Shown: positions 16,272-23,913 of the stretch, one piece after another | Layout: each line of letters starts with the position of its first letter | Position numbering within the stretch: the stretch's first letter is position 1 | Origin: Aeromicrobium sp. Leaf245 | GTDB taxonomy: Bacteria > Actinomycetota > Actinomycetes > Propionibacteriales > Nocardioidaceae | NCBI RefSeq assembly: GCF_942548115.1 | Contig: NZ_OW824151.1 | Span: forward strand, 1,178,001 to 1,242,000 | DNA length: 64,000 nt | Direction of reading: 5' to 3' | The notes under the pieces: generated by a model | Databases searched by the model: none | The model's input: the letters and a program-made list of their open reading frames with translations, nothing else | What the model was told of the DNA's origin: nothing | Made by a program: the position numbers and the translations under genes

Positions 16272-16712
16272 ATGGACGACCTCGATCGCCGCATCATCGA
16301 CCACCTCGTGCGCGACGGACGAGCGGGATACGCCCGCATCGCCGCCGACGTGGGGCTCTCGGCACCCGCGGTGAAGCGCCGCATGGACCGCCTCGTCGAC
16401 GACGGCGTGATCAAGGGCTTCACCGCCGTCGTGGACCCCGACCTGATGGGATGGTCGGTCGAGGCGTACGTGGAGGTGCACTGCCGGGGCACGATCACGC
16501 CCGAGGCGCTCGGCGAGGCGTTCGCGAAGGTGCCGGAGGTCCACGCGGCCGCCACGGTGTCGGGCCAGGCCGACGCGATGCTGCGCATCGTCGCGCGGGA
16601 CGTCCGCGACCTCGAGCGGGCGCTCGAACGGGTCCGCATGGAGGTCGACAACGTCGACCACACCGACACCGCGATCGTGCTCTCCAGGCTGATCGACCGC
16701 TACACCGGTTGA
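16272..16712 (+). CDS. Lrp/AsnC-family transcriptional regulator
   Basis: Amino-acid-responsive DNA-binding protein, 146 residues. I chose ATG 16272 (MDDLDRRIIDHLVRDGRAGY) with GAGG just upstream; a TTG at 16257 would add five residues. The N-terminal winged helix (IAADVGLSAPAVKRRMDRLVDDGVI) is followed by the RAM domain (residues about 65-145) with VHAAATVSGQADAML. It is divergent from the DDAH gene across a 153-bp gap, an arrangement typical of local Lrp control by arginine or a related amino acid. Confidence 0.9.
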   Translation: MDDLDRRIIDHLVRDGRAGYARIAADVGLSAPAVKRRMDRLVDDGVIKGFTAVVDPDLMGWSVEAYVEVHCRGTITPEALGEAFAKVPEVHAAATVSGQADAMLRIVARDVRDLERALERVRMEVDNVDHTDTAIVLSRLIDRYTG

Positions 16713-16723
16713 GGGGCGGCCGA

Positions 16724-17437
16724 TCAGGCGGGTGGGGCGACGCCGAGCAGGCACACCTCGTTGCCCGACGCGTCGGCGCACGCCGTCCACGGCAGTCCTG
16801 GTGCGGGCTGGGGGAGGACGGTGCCGCCGTGGTCGCGGACGAGGTCGAGGGGGGTGGCGTCGTCGGGACCGGGCCGCACGTCGAGGTGCAGCCTCGACTT
16901 CCCGCGGCGGGGTCCGGGCTCCGGGCACAGCTCCAGCAGCGGCCCCGCGCCCGACGGGTGGGCCAGGGCGTGGGGGTCGGCCGTGGGCGCCCACCCGGTG
17001 ACCGCGGCCCAGAAGCGCGCCTCCCGGTCGGGGTCGGCGCAGTCGAGGGGGAGCGCAGCGACCGGGCCGGAGCCGGCGCGGTAGGCGGGGCGGTCCTCCA
17101 TGACGCAGAACGCGTTGCCGTCGGGGTCCGCGAGCACCACCCAGGGGACGTCGCCCTGACCGATGTCGACGCGGCGGGCGCCCAGCCCCACGAGACGCTC
17201 GGCGACAGCGTGCTGCTGCTCGGCGCCCCGCAGGTCGAGGTGGAGCCGCTGGGGGACGTCGGCGGGCGTCGAGGCGGGCGGGAAGCAGAGGTCGAGGAAC
17301 ACCTCCGGCGCGAGGTGCAGGCGCGCCTCGAGGCCGTCGTCGTCCTCGGTCAGCACGTCGGCGCCGAGGGCCTCGGCCCAGAAGTGGCCGAGCGCGCGCG
17401 GATCGGGCGAGTCCCAGACGATGTTCTCGAGCCGCAT
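16724..17437 (-). CDS. VOC (glyoxalase/bleomycin-resistance) superfamily protein
   Basis: 237-residue protein with two VOC-type halves: residues about 1-115 (MRLENIVWDSPDPRALGHFW ... WVVLADPDGNAFCVME) and about 120-237 (DCADPDREARFWAAVTGW ... CADASGNEVCLLG). Each half has the beta-alpha-beta-beta-beta pattern and DP/DA-GNxxC near its end. The start is ATG 17437. The reaction is unknown; related actinobacterial proteins are annotated only as VOC family. It converges with the Lrp gene (11-bp gap) and is divergent from infA. Confidence 0.82.
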   Translation of the reverse strand: MRLENIVWDSPDPRALGHFWAEALGADVLTEDDDGLEARLHLAPEVFLDLCFPPASTPADVPQRLHLDLRGAEQQHAVAERLVGLGARRVDIGQGDVPWVVLADPDGNAFCVMEDRPAYRAGSGPVAALPLDCADPDREARFWAAVTGWAPTADPHALAHPSGAGPLLELCPEPGPRRGKSRLHLDVRPGPDDATPLDLVRDHGGTVLPQPAPGLPWTACADASGNEVCLLGVAPPA

Positions 17438-17475
17438 GGCGCCATCCTGCCCGAGGTGCGGCACCGGGACCCGAT

Positions 17476-17505
17476 TTGAACGAAGGGCCCCCGCCGACGT
17501 AGACT
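17476..17505 (+). promoter_or_regulatory. Promoter for infA and the alpha operon
   Basis: TTGAAC (17476-17481) and TAGACT (17500-17505) with an 18-bp spacer form a good sigma-70/HrdB-type promoter in the 231-bp gap upstream of infA. It implies a ~155-nt untranslated leader. The leader contains GC-rich inverted segments but no structure I can name. Confidence 0.6.
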
Positions 17506-17668
17506 TCCCTGTCGGCCTGATTCGGGCGTCACGACCCCCTGCCCTCGGAGGTTCAGTCCTCAGGGTTCGGTCCTCGCGGTTCGCGCCGCGTGGAACGGCT
17601 CCTCGGAGTCGAGGGTGCCGTCGCGTGCGTCGGCCGACACAGACGATCAAACCGAGAAGCTGAGGTCC

Positions 17669-17890
17669 ATGGCGAAAAAAGAAGGCGTCATCGAGATGGA
17701 GGGTGCTGTCGTCGAGGCACTCCCGAACGCGATGTTCCGGGTCGAGCTGGCCAACGGCCACAAGGTCCTGGCGCACATCAGCGGCAAGATGCGCCAGCAC
17801 TACATCCGCATCCTCCCCGAGGATCGGGTCGTGGTGGAGCTGTCGCCGTACGACCTCAGCCGTGGACGGATCGTCTACCGCTACAAGTGA
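17669..17890 (+). CDS. infA: Translation initiation factor IF-1
   Basis: OB-fold factor that occupies the ribosomal A site during initiation; 73 residues, the standard length. It starts at ATG 17669 ([20 protein letters not shown]) and ends [11 protein letters not shown]. The core [19 protein letters not shown] is conserved. It is the first gene after the accessory block, followed by rpmJ, rpsM, rpsK, rpsD, rpoA and rplQ. Confidence 0.98.
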   Translation: MAKKEGVIEMEGAVVEALPNAMFRVELANGHKVLAHISGKMRQHYIRILPEDRVVVELSPYDLSRGRIVYRYK

Positions 17891-17963
17891 CCCCGGCCCA
17901 GGCCGGAGCACGAGACAACTGCACACCGATACACGTTCAGACTGAAGAAGAGAGAGCTTCTCG

Positions 17964-18077
17964 ATGAAGGTCAACCCGAGCGTGAAGAAGATCTGTGACA
18001 AGTGCAAGGTGATCCGTCGCCACGGCCGCGTCATGGTGATCTGCGAGAACCCCCGGCACAAGCAGCGCCAGGGCTGA
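17964..18077 (+). CDS. rpmJ: 50S ribosomal protein L36
   Basis: 37-residue zinc-ribbon ribosomal protein, [17 protein letters not shown] to NPRHKQRQG. The four zinc ligands are intact (C-x2-C, then C-x4-H), so this is the zinc-binding C+ form. The ATG at 17964 is preceded by AAGAGAGAG. It sits 73 nt after infA, the usual actinobacterial position. Confidence 0.97.
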   Translation: MKVNPSVKKICDKCKVIRRHGRVMVICENPRHKQRQG

Positions 18078-18117
18078 TCGCACTTCTTCACCGCGACACA
18101 CTGAACATCTGATGGCT

Positions 18118-18172
18118 CCCGCGCCTCCTCCCACGAGGCGGACGCGGGTCACCCCCGGCGCAGAGGCCGGGG
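18118..18172 (+). promoter_or_regulatory. Structured leader upstream of rpsM
   Basis: The 185-bp gap between rpmJ and rpsM contains two GC-rich hairpins, one at 18118-18148 (arms CCCGCG/CGCGGG with inner CCTC/GAGG) and one at 18153-18172 (CCCCGGC/GCCGGGG). In E. coli the alpha-operon leader at this position is a binding site for S4, encoded three genes on. Whether this leader does the same is inference. Confidence 0.4.
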
Positions 18173-18262
18173 CCCGGCTCAGGAACCCACCATGGGAGTC
18201 CTGGAGGCAGCCGGGACGCCCCAGGTGACGACACCTCTGCCGAACCGGAAGGAACTGCCACC

Positions 18263-18631
18263 ATGGCACGCCTCGTCGGAGTCGATCTCCCGCGCGACAA
18301 GCGCATCGAGATCGCACTCACCTACATCTTCGGCGTCGGGCGCACCCGCGCCGCCGACACCCTCGCCGCCACCGGCATCAGCCCGGACGTCCGCGTCCAC
18401 GAGCTGAACGACGACCAGCTCGTCGCGCTGCGTGACCACATCGAGGCCAACTACCAGGTCGAGGGCGACCTGCGCCGTGAGGTCACGGCCGACATCCGTC
18501 GCAAGATGGAGATCGGTTCGTACCAGGGCCGTCGCCACCGTGCGCACCTGCCCGTCCGCGGCCAGCGCACCAAGACCAATGCGCGCACCCGCAAGGGCCC
18601 GAAGCGCACCGTCGCCGGAAAGAAGAAGTGA
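18263..18631 (+). CDS. rpsM: 30S ribosomal protein S13
   Basis: S13 of the 30S head, contacting the 50S subunit and P-site tRNA; 122 residues. It starts [19 protein letters not shown] at ATG 18263, with AAGGAA 9-14 nt upstream. The helix-hairpin region [14 protein letters not shown] and the basic tail [19 protein letters not shown] are typical. It begins the rpsM-rpsK-rpsD-rpoA-rplQ run. Confidence 0.98.
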   Translation: MARLVGVDLPRDKRIEIALTYIFGVGRTRAADTLAATGISPDVRVHELNDDQLVALRDHIEANYQVEGDLRREVTADIRRKMEIGSYQGRRHRAHLPVRGQRTKTNARTRKGPKRTVAGKKK

Positions 18632-18636
18632 TCTAG

Positions 18637-19035
18637 ATGCCTCCTAAGAGTGCAGGCGCCAAGAAGGTGCGCCGCAAGGAGAAGAAGAACGTCGTTCAGG
18701 GCCAGGCCCACATCAAGAGCACGTTCAACAACACGCACGTGACGATCACCGACCCCAGTGGTGGAGTGATCGCGTGGGCCTCCGGCGGAACCGTCGGCTT
18801 CAAGGGCTCGCGCAAGTCCACGCCCTTCGCGGCGGGCATGGCGGCCGAGGCCGCCGGTCGCCAGGCGATGGAGCACGGGATGAAGAAGGTCGACGTCTTC
18901 GTGAAGGGCCCGGGTTCGGGCCGCGAGACGGCGATCCGGTCGCTGAGCGGCGTCGGCCTCGAGGTCGGCACCATCTCCGACGTGACCCCCAGCCCCCACA
19001 ACGGCTGCCGTCCCCCCAAGCACCGTCGTCTCTGA
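18637..19035 (+). CDS. rpsK: 30S ribosomal protein S11
   Basis: S11 of the 30S platform, lining the E-site mRNA path; 132 residues from ATG 18637, five nt after rpsM. It has the [18 protein letters not shown] core, [18 protein letters not shown], and the C-terminal [16 protein letters not shown] signature. The lysine-rich N-terminus ([12 protein letters not shown]) is usual in actinobacteria. Confidence 0.98.
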   Translation: MPPKSAGAKKVRRKEKKNVVQGQAHIKSTFNNTHVTITDPSGGVIAWASGGTVGFKGSRKSTPFAAGMAAEAAGRQAMEHGMKKVDVFVKGPGSGRETAIRSLSGVGLEVGTISDVTPSPHNGCRPPKHRRL

Positions 19036-19076
19036 TCCCCGCGATCAGAGTCCGCGAAGAATCCAGGAGTTAGATC

Positions 19077-19685
19077 ATGGCCCGTTACACCGGACCTCTC
19101 ACCAAGAAGTCGCGCCGTCTCGGCGTCGACCTCGTCGGTGGCGACGCCGCGTTCGAGCGTCGTCCCTACCCCCCGGGCATGCACGGTCGTGCCCGCATCA
19201 AGGAGTCGGAGTACCGCACCCAGCTGCAGGAGAAGCAGAAGGCGCGCTACACCTACGGCGTCCTCGAGAAGCAGTTCCGCAAGTACTACGAGAACGCGCA
19301 CCGCAAGCCCGGCAAGACCGGTGACAACCTGCTGAGCCTGCTCGAGAGCCGGCTCGACAACGTCGTCTACCGTGCCGGCCTGGCCCGCACCCGTCGCCAC
19401 GCGCGCCAGCTCGTGACGCACGGACACTTCATCGTCAACGGCGTGAAGACGAACATCCCGTCCTTCCAGGTCAGCAAGCACGACATCATCGATGTCAAGC
19501 CCAAGAGCCTGGAGACGACGCCGTTCATCGTCGCCCGTGAGACGCACGACAAGGACACCGTTCCCGGCTGGCTCGACGTCGATCCCGATCGTGGTCGGAT
19601 CCTGGTGCACCAGCGCCCGGTCCGCGAGCAGATCACCGTCCCCATCCAGGAGCAGCTGATCGTGGAGTTCTACTCCAAGATCTGA
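19077..19685 (+). CDS. rpsD: 30S ribosomal protein S4
   Basis: Primary 16S-binding protein and classical alpha-operon autoregulator; 202 residues. It starts MARYTGPLTKKSRRLGVDL at ATG 19077. It lacks the zinc-ligand cysteines of the C+ paralogue. The S4 RNA-binding domain (RLDNVVYRAGLARTRRHARQ ... VNGVKTNIPSFQV) is intact. It lies 41 nt after rpsK with a Shine-Dalgarno AGGAG. Confidence 0.98.
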   Translation: MARYTGPLTKKSRRLGVDLVGGDAAFERRPYPPGMHGRARIKESEYRTQLQEKQKARYTYGVLEKQFRKYYENAHRKPGKTGDNLLSLLESRLDNVVYRAGLARTRRHARQLVTHGHFIVNGVKTNIPSFQVSKHDIIDVKPKSLETTPFIVARETHDKDTVPGWLDVDPDRGRILVHQRPVREQITVPIQEQLIVEFYSKI

Positions 19686-19704
19686 TCGCCCCCGTTCCAC
19701 TGAG

Positions 19705-19732
19705 CCGGTCCTTCAAATAGCGGGAGGACCGG
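19705..19732 (+). promoter_or_regulatory. Hairpin between rpsD and rpoA
   Basis: CCGGTCCT (19705-19712) pairs with AGGACCGG (19725-19732) across a 12-nt loop, 12 nt before the rpoA ATG and just before its AAGGAAG Shine-Dalgarno. It could attenuate or mark an RNA-processing point to set the RpoA level. No U tract follows. Confidence 0.45.
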
Positions 19733-19744
19733 AAAGGAAGTTCC

Positions 19745-20755
19745 ATGCTCATCGCACAGCGCCCCGTCCTGACCGAAGAGGTCGTCGCCGACAACCGTTC
19801 GCGGTTCGTCATCGAGCCTCTCGAGCCCGGCTTCGGCTACACCCTCGGCAACTCGCTGCGCCGCACGCTCCTCAGCTCCATCCCGGGCGCGTCGGTCACG
19901 TCGATCAAGATCGACGGCATCCAGCACGAGTTCTCCACCGTCCCCGGTGTCACCGAGGACGTCACCGAGATCATCCTCAACCTCAAGAACCTGGTCGTCT
20001 CCTCCGAGCACGACGAGCCGTTCGTCATGGTCCTGCGCAAGCAGGGTGCCGGTGTGGCCACCGCGGCCGACATCGAGGCCCCCGCGGGCGTCGAGGTCCA
20101 CAACCCCGACCTGCACATCGCCACGCTGAACGACAAGGCCAGCCTGGAGATCGAGCTCGTCGTGGAGCGTGGCCGTGGCTACGTCTCGGCGGTGCAGAAC
20201 AAGACCGGCGACGAGGAGATCGGCCGCATGCCGATCGACTCGATCTACAGCCCCGTCCTCAAGGTCACCTACAAGGTCGAGGCCACCCGAGTCGAGCAGC
20301 GCACCGACTTCGACAAGCTGATCATCGACGTCGAGACGAAGTCGTCGATGGCGCCGCGTGACGCGATCGCGTCGGCCGGCTCGACCCTGGTCGAGCTGTT
20401 CGGCCTGGCTCGTGAGCTCAACGTCGAGGCCGAGGGCATCGACATCGGCCCGTCGCCCGTCGACGAGCAGCTCGCCGCCGACCTCGCCCTGCCGATCGAG
20501 GACCTGAACTTCACGGTCCGCTCGTACAACTGCCTCAAGCGCGAGGGCATCCACTCCGTGGGTGAGCTCATCACGCGCTCGGAGCAGGACCTGCTCGACA
20601 TCCGCAACTTCGGCTCGAAGTCGATCGACGAGGTCAAGGCCAAGCTGGCCGAGATGGGCCTGGCCCTCAAGGACAGCCCGGCCGGGTTCGACCCGTCGGC
20701 CGTGCTCGACTCCTACGACGACGACGCCAGCTTCGCCGAGGACGAGCAGTACTGA
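19745..20755 (+). CDS. rpoA: RNA polymerase alpha subunit
   Basis: 336-residue alpha subunit. The N-terminal domain (1-~235) holds the assembly signatures [20 protein letters not shown] and [15 protein letters not shown] linker leads to the C-terminal domain (about 255-315; [40 protein letters not shown]) that binds UP elements and activators. The ATG at 19745 has AAGGAAG upstream. The acidic tail [14 protein letters not shown] is common in this group. Confidence 0.98.
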   Translation: MLIAQRPVLTEEVVADNRSRFVIEPLEPGFGYTLGNSLRRTLLSSIPGASVTSIKIDGIQHEFSTVPGVTEDVTEIILNLKNLVVSSEHDEPFVMVLRKQGAGVATAADIEAPAGVEVHNPDLHIATLNDKASLEIELVVERGRGYVSAVQNKTGDEEIGRMPIDSIYSPVLKVTYKVEATRVEQRTDFDKLIIDVETKSSMAPRDAIASAGSTLVELFGLARELNVEAEGIDIGPSPVDEQLAADLALPIEDLNFTVRSYNCLKREGIHSVGELITRSEQDLLDIRNFGSKSIDEVKAKLAEMGLALKDSPAGFDPSAVLDSYDDDASFAEDEQY

Positions 20756-20798
20756 GCTGCTCGCTCATCGACCTGTTCACTGACCTGGAGACAGACAC

Positions 20799-21401
20799 AT
20801 GCCCACGCCCACCAAGGGAGCCCGCCTCGGCGGCAGCCCGTCGCACCAGCGCCTGATCCTGGCCAACCTCGCGACGGCTCTGTTCGAGCACGGCCGGATC
20901 ACCACCACCGAGGCCAAGGCCCGCCGTCTGCGGCCCTACGCCGAGCAGCTCATCACCAAGGCCAAGACCGACACGGTGGCCAACCGCCGCCAGGTCGTCA
21001 AGGTCGTGCGTGACAAGAGCGTCCTGCACACCCTGTTCACCGAGATCGGTCCCGCCATGGCGAGCCGTCCCGGCGGCTACACGCGCATCACGAAGATCGG
21101 TCCGCGCAAGGGCGACAACGCCCCCATGGCCGTCATCGAGATCGTCGAGGCCAAGGAGTTCGCCGCGCAGGCGACCGCTCCTGCCGCTGCACCCGCCGCG
21201 GCTCCGGTCGAGGACGAGACCCCCGCGGTGAACGCGTCCGACGACGCCGAGCAGGTCGAGACCGACGTCGTTGCCGGTGCTCCGGCCACGGAGTCCGAGA
21301 CCGAGCCGGCCACCTCCGAGGACGTCGAGGCTGCGGCCGAGGCCGTCGACGAGACGAGCACCGACGAGGCTGCGACCTCCGAGGGCACCGACAAGGCCTG
21401 A
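20799..21401 (+). CDS. rplQ: 50S ribosomal protein L17 with long acidic extension
   Basis: L17 domain in residues 1-~120 ([55 protein letters not shown]). The remaining ~80 residues are a low-complexity Ala/Glu/Thr/Asp tail, so the protein is 200 residues against the usual 115-130. Long acidic L17 tails occur in several actinobacteria. It ends the alpha operon and is followed by a strong terminator. Confidence 0.97.
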   Translation: MPTPTKGARLGGSPSHQRLILANLATALFEHGRITTTEAKARRLRPYAEQLITKAKTDTVANRRQVVKVVRDKSVLHTLFTEIGPAMASRPGGYTRITKIGPRKGDNAPMAVIEIVEAKEFAAQATAPAAAPAAAPVEDETPAVNASDDAEQVETDVVAGAPATESETEPATSEDVEAAAEAVDETSTDEAATSEGTDKA

Positions 21402-21417
21402 TCCAGGCCCGTCGACG

Positions 21418-21451
21418 AACGGCCCCCACCGCGACTGCGGTGGGGGCCGTT
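21418..21451. terminator. Bidirectional terminator after rplQ
   Basis: A perfect 15-bp stem (21418-21432 with 21437-21451; arm AACGGCCCCCACCGC) with loop GACT. It separates rplQ (+) from the converging methyltransferase gene (-), so it can serve both strands. It ends in GTTCGT on the plus strand. Confidence 0.85.
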
Positions 21452-21493
21452 CGTGCGTGGACCTGCTGGGCCGGCGGTGCGGGTGCCTCGACG

Positions 21494-22093
21494 TCAGTGC
21501 TCCCCGCGGCGCACGGTCAGCACGCGGAAGCCCTTGCTGCTGGCCGTGCGCTCGGTGGGCCAGCCCTGGTCGGTGAGCCAGCGCTGCAGGCTGTCGGCAC
21601 CGAGGTTCTTGCCCACCACCAGGCGGGCGTGACCGTCGTCGCTGAGCCGCGCCAGCCAGTGCTGGAGCAGGTCGTGCAGGGCCTGCTTGCCGATGCGGAT
21701 CGGCGGGTTCGACCACAGGGCGTCGAACCGCAGGTCGGCGGGCACCTCGTCGGGAGCGGCCACGTGCACGCGGTCGGCCGCGCCGGCCGCCGCGGCGTTC
21801 AGGCGGGTCAGCTCGCGGGCGCGCTCGTTCACGTCGACCGCCCAGACGGTCGCCGAGGGCGACGCGGCAGCGACCGCACAGCTGATCGGCCCCCACCCGC
21901 ACCCGAGGTCGAGCACCGTGCCGCTGGGCGGACCCGCCGAGTCGAGCAGGATCCGCGTGGCGTGGTCGAGGTGGTCGGCGGAGAAGACTCCGCCACTCGT
22001 GGTGCACGTGAACGTGTGCTGCCAGGCGTCGAAGCGCACGCTCCGGCGGTCGTCGGCCCCGGAGGGCCGGTCGTCGAAGTAGTGCCCGGTCAC
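21494..22093 (-). CDS. Class I SAM methyltransferase, RsmC/RlmG-like
   Basis: 199-residue predicted RNA N2-guanine methyltransferase. The start GTG at 22093 was chosen because the Rsm-type domain begins there (VTGHYFDDRPS) and GAGGA lies upstream; longer starts run into the neighbouring gene. SAM motif I is TVLDLGCGWGPISCAVA, acidic motif II is VWAVDVNERA, and the catalytic NPP motif is in ALWSNPPIRIGK. The GVFSADHLDHAT segment is typical of RsmC-like enzymes. It lies 55 bp downstream of the GH114-like gene on the same strand. Confidence 0.85.
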   Translation of the reverse strand: MTGHYFDDRPSGADDRRSVRFDAWQHTFTCTTSGGVFSADHLDHATRILLDSAGPPSGTVLDLGCGWGPISCAVAAASPSATVWAVDVNERARELTRLNAAAAGAADRVHVAAPDEVPADLRFDALWSNPPIRIGKQALHDLLQHWLARLSDDGHARLVVGKNLGADSLQRWLTDQGWPTERTASSKGFRVLTVRRGEH

Positions 22094-22148
22094 GTGCTCA
22101 TCCTCGCAGCAGGCGTCGGGCAGCACGGTCGGTGCCCGGACGTCGTGG

Positions 22149-23036
22149 TCAGCAGTGCTGGAACACGTGGCCGCGCGCGCCACGAGGCACCACGTCGCGG
22201 TCGCGGAGCGTGATGGGGTGGTCGCCGGCTCGCTGGCGGCAGGCACGCGCGTAGGCCGCCCGACCGTTGTCGGTGTACTCGATCTCGACGACGCCGCGCC
22301 CGTAGAGCCGCGTGTAGTCGCCGCACTCGCGGTACACCTCGCACTCCTCGGCCACCGCGAAGTCGAAGCCGAGGGCGCGGCCGTCGATCTCGGGCGTGTT
22401 CTTCTGCGCGATCGCCAGCCCTGTCGCGTGGGCGGCGCGGACGAGTCCCTTCGCCGTCGACGTCGTCTGTGCCCGGGTGAGGAGGGAGCGCGAGCGGGTC
22501 CAGGCGTCGAGGTTGTCGGCCTCGATCGCGTCGTACCCGGCCTTCGCGCACCCGCGGAACCAGCCGGAGACGATCGAGACGATGGCGGCGCGCTTCGCGG
22601 CGGTGCGCTGGTCCAGCAGCACCTCGTCGGGCCAGCCCGGGTCGCGCACGAGGACGCCCTGGCGCTTCAGCAGCAGGGTCGGGTGGTGCTTCTTCCACCA
22701 GCCGAGCTGTCCGGGCTGCGTCTGGAAGGCGTTGACGTAGCAGACCGAGTACCGGGTGGGATCGGGCTTCTCGGTGCGGTCGCGCACGACCACGGTGACG
22801 TCGGCCGCGGGGCGGTACGAGCCCCCGAGCTGGTAGTCGACGACGGCGTCGCGCGGCAGCGGGACAGGAGCGGTGGCCGACGGTGTCGCCGGCGGGGCGG
22901 CGGGCGCGCCCTGTGCCGAGCAGGCAACCGTCAGGGCGACCACGAGGCAGGCGCCGACGAGGCGGGCACCGACGGGGCGTGGCGCGCGGAGGCGTGTCGA
23001 GGCGCAGCGGCGGGGGGAGGTCGGCACCGTCACCAC
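22149..23036 (-). CDS. GH114-like endo-alpha-1,4-polygalactosaminidase lipoprotein
   Basis: Predicted lipoprotein of 295 residues with an N-terminal basic region and the lipobox VALTVAC, followed by a Pro/Ala/Thr linker. The TIM-barrel domain from residue ~65 shows family motifs: YSVCYVNAFQTQPG, WPDEVLLDQR, GYDAIEADNLDAW, GLAIAQKNTPE and FAVAEECEVYRECGDYT. Glu/Asp in the EADN and EECE positions are the likely acids. Characterised relatives cut galactosamine-rich polysaccharides (for example PelA), so a role in exopolysaccharide or biofilm trimming is likely. The start GTG at 23036 is followed by further in-frame GTGs (23033, 23027); a TATCGT box ends 7 nt before the one at 23027. Confidence 0.78.
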   Translation of the reverse strand: MVTVPTSPRRCASTRLRAPRPVGARLVGACLVVALTVACSAQGAPAAPPATPSATAPVPLPRDAVVDYQLGGSYRPAADVTVVVRDRTEKPDPTRYSVCYVNAFQTQPGQLGWWKKHHPTLLLKRQGVLVRDPGWPDEVLLDQRTAAKRAAIVSIVSGWFRGCAKAGYDAIEADNLDAWTRSRSLLTRAQTTSTAKGLVRAAHATGLAIAQKNTPEIDGRALGFDFAVAEECEVYRECGDYTRLYGRGVVEIEYTDNGRAAYARACRQRAGDHPITLRDRDVVPRGARGHVFQHC

Positions 23037-23068
23037 GATACGGGGCCGCGGGCGCCGCCCGGACGCGT

Positions 23069-23884
23069 TCAGGGGCCCTCGGTGGGCTCGTCGCGACGTC
23101 GGCGTGCCTCGTGGGCTCGGGCGGCCAACCGGTCGTCGGACGGGTACACGACCTCCTCGAGCACCAGCCCGTGGGCCGGCATCACCTTCACGCGGGGGTC
23201 GCGCTCACCGGTCCGCAGCACGTCGCGCGCCCAGGACGGCTCGTACCGACCCCCGCCGACGGCCACGAGCGCACCCATCAGGGCACGCACCATGGAGTGG
23301 CAGAACGCGTCGGCGCGCACCGTGGTGACGAGGAGCCCGTCGCCGGGGGAGCGGGTCGTCGTCAGCTCGAGCAGGGTCCGGATCGTCGTGGCGCCCTCGC
23401 GTCGGCGGCAGAACGCGGCGAAGTCGTGCTCCCCGGTCAGCAGCACCCCGGCTGCGTTCATCGCCTCGACGTCGAGCGGCTTCGGCCACGCGACCACGTG
23501 CGCCCGGGCCAACGGGTCGAGCCGTCCGGGCTGGTCCTGGAGGCGGTAGGCGTAGCGGCGCTCCACCGCGGCGAACCGCGCGTCGAACCCGTCCGGAGCG
23601 GCGGTGACCGCGTGCACGACGACGTCGTCGGGCAGGATCCGGCGGAGCCGACGGGCCAGCTGGTCGGGCTGCACGGTGTCGTCGAGGTCCACGTGGGCCA
23701 CCTGGCCGCGGGCGTGCACCCCGGCATCGGTGCGGCCCGCGCACGTGAGCGAGGGCCGCTCCTCGAGCCTCAGGACGGTGGCGATCGAGGTCTCGACGGT
23801 CTCCTGCACGGTGCGCAGACCGGGCTGGGCGGCCCAGCCCCGGAACCCTGCGCCGTCGTAGGAGAGATCGAGTCGCAGTCGCAC
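23069..23884 (-). CDS. truA: tRNA pseudouridine synthase A
   Basis: Forms pseudouridine at positions 38-40 of the tRNA anticodon arm; 271 residues. The GTG at 23884 gives the canonical N-terminus VRLRLDLSYDGAGFRGWAAQ and follows a -10 box by 6 nt. The catalytic Asp is in TCAGRTDAGVHARGQVAHV. The second half has YAYRLQ, FAAFCRRREG and FCHSMVRALMGALVAVG. In many actinobacteria truA follows rplQ directly; here two genes intervene. The last residues (DEPTEGP) are non-conserved. Confidence 0.96.
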   Translation of the reverse strand: MRLRLDLSYDGAGFRGWAAQPGLRTVQETVETSIATVLRLEERPSLTCAGRTDAGVHARGQVAHVDLDDTVQPDQLARRLRRILPDDVVVHAVTAAPDGFDARFAAVERRYAYRLQDQPGRLDPLARAHVVAWPKPLDVEAMNAAGVLLTGEHDFAAFCRRREGATTIRTLLELTTTRSPGDGLLVTTVRADAFCHSMVRALMGALVAVGGGRYEPSWARDVLRTGERDPRVKVMPAHGLVLEEVVYPSDDRLAARAHEARRRRDEPTEGP

Positions 23885-23890
23885 GCGGCC

Positions 23891-23896
23891 ACGGTA
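23891..23896 (-). promoter_or_regulatory. -10 box (leaderless) for truA
   Basis: On the minus strand TACCGT ends 6 nt before the truA GTG at 23884. It lies only 5 bp from the opposing -10 box of the metallophosphoesterase, so both promoters overlap within a 29-bp gap. Confidence 0.55.
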
Positions 23897-23901
23897 GTGC
23901 C

Positions 23902-23907
23902 TACGGT
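23902..23907 (+). promoter_or_regulatory. -10 box (leaderless) for the metallophosphoesterase
   Basis: TACGGT ends 6 nt before ATG 23914. The spacer GGACCC has no Shine-Dalgarno. Its -35 region must lie inside the 5' end of truA. Confidence 0.55.
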
Positions 23908-23913
23908 GGACCC

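Noticed and set aside
18112-18228. A 38-codon proline/arginine-rich leader ORF upstream of rpsM
   Set aside because: It overlaps the hairpins, has no clear Shine-Dalgarno and no conserved features; it may be chance.
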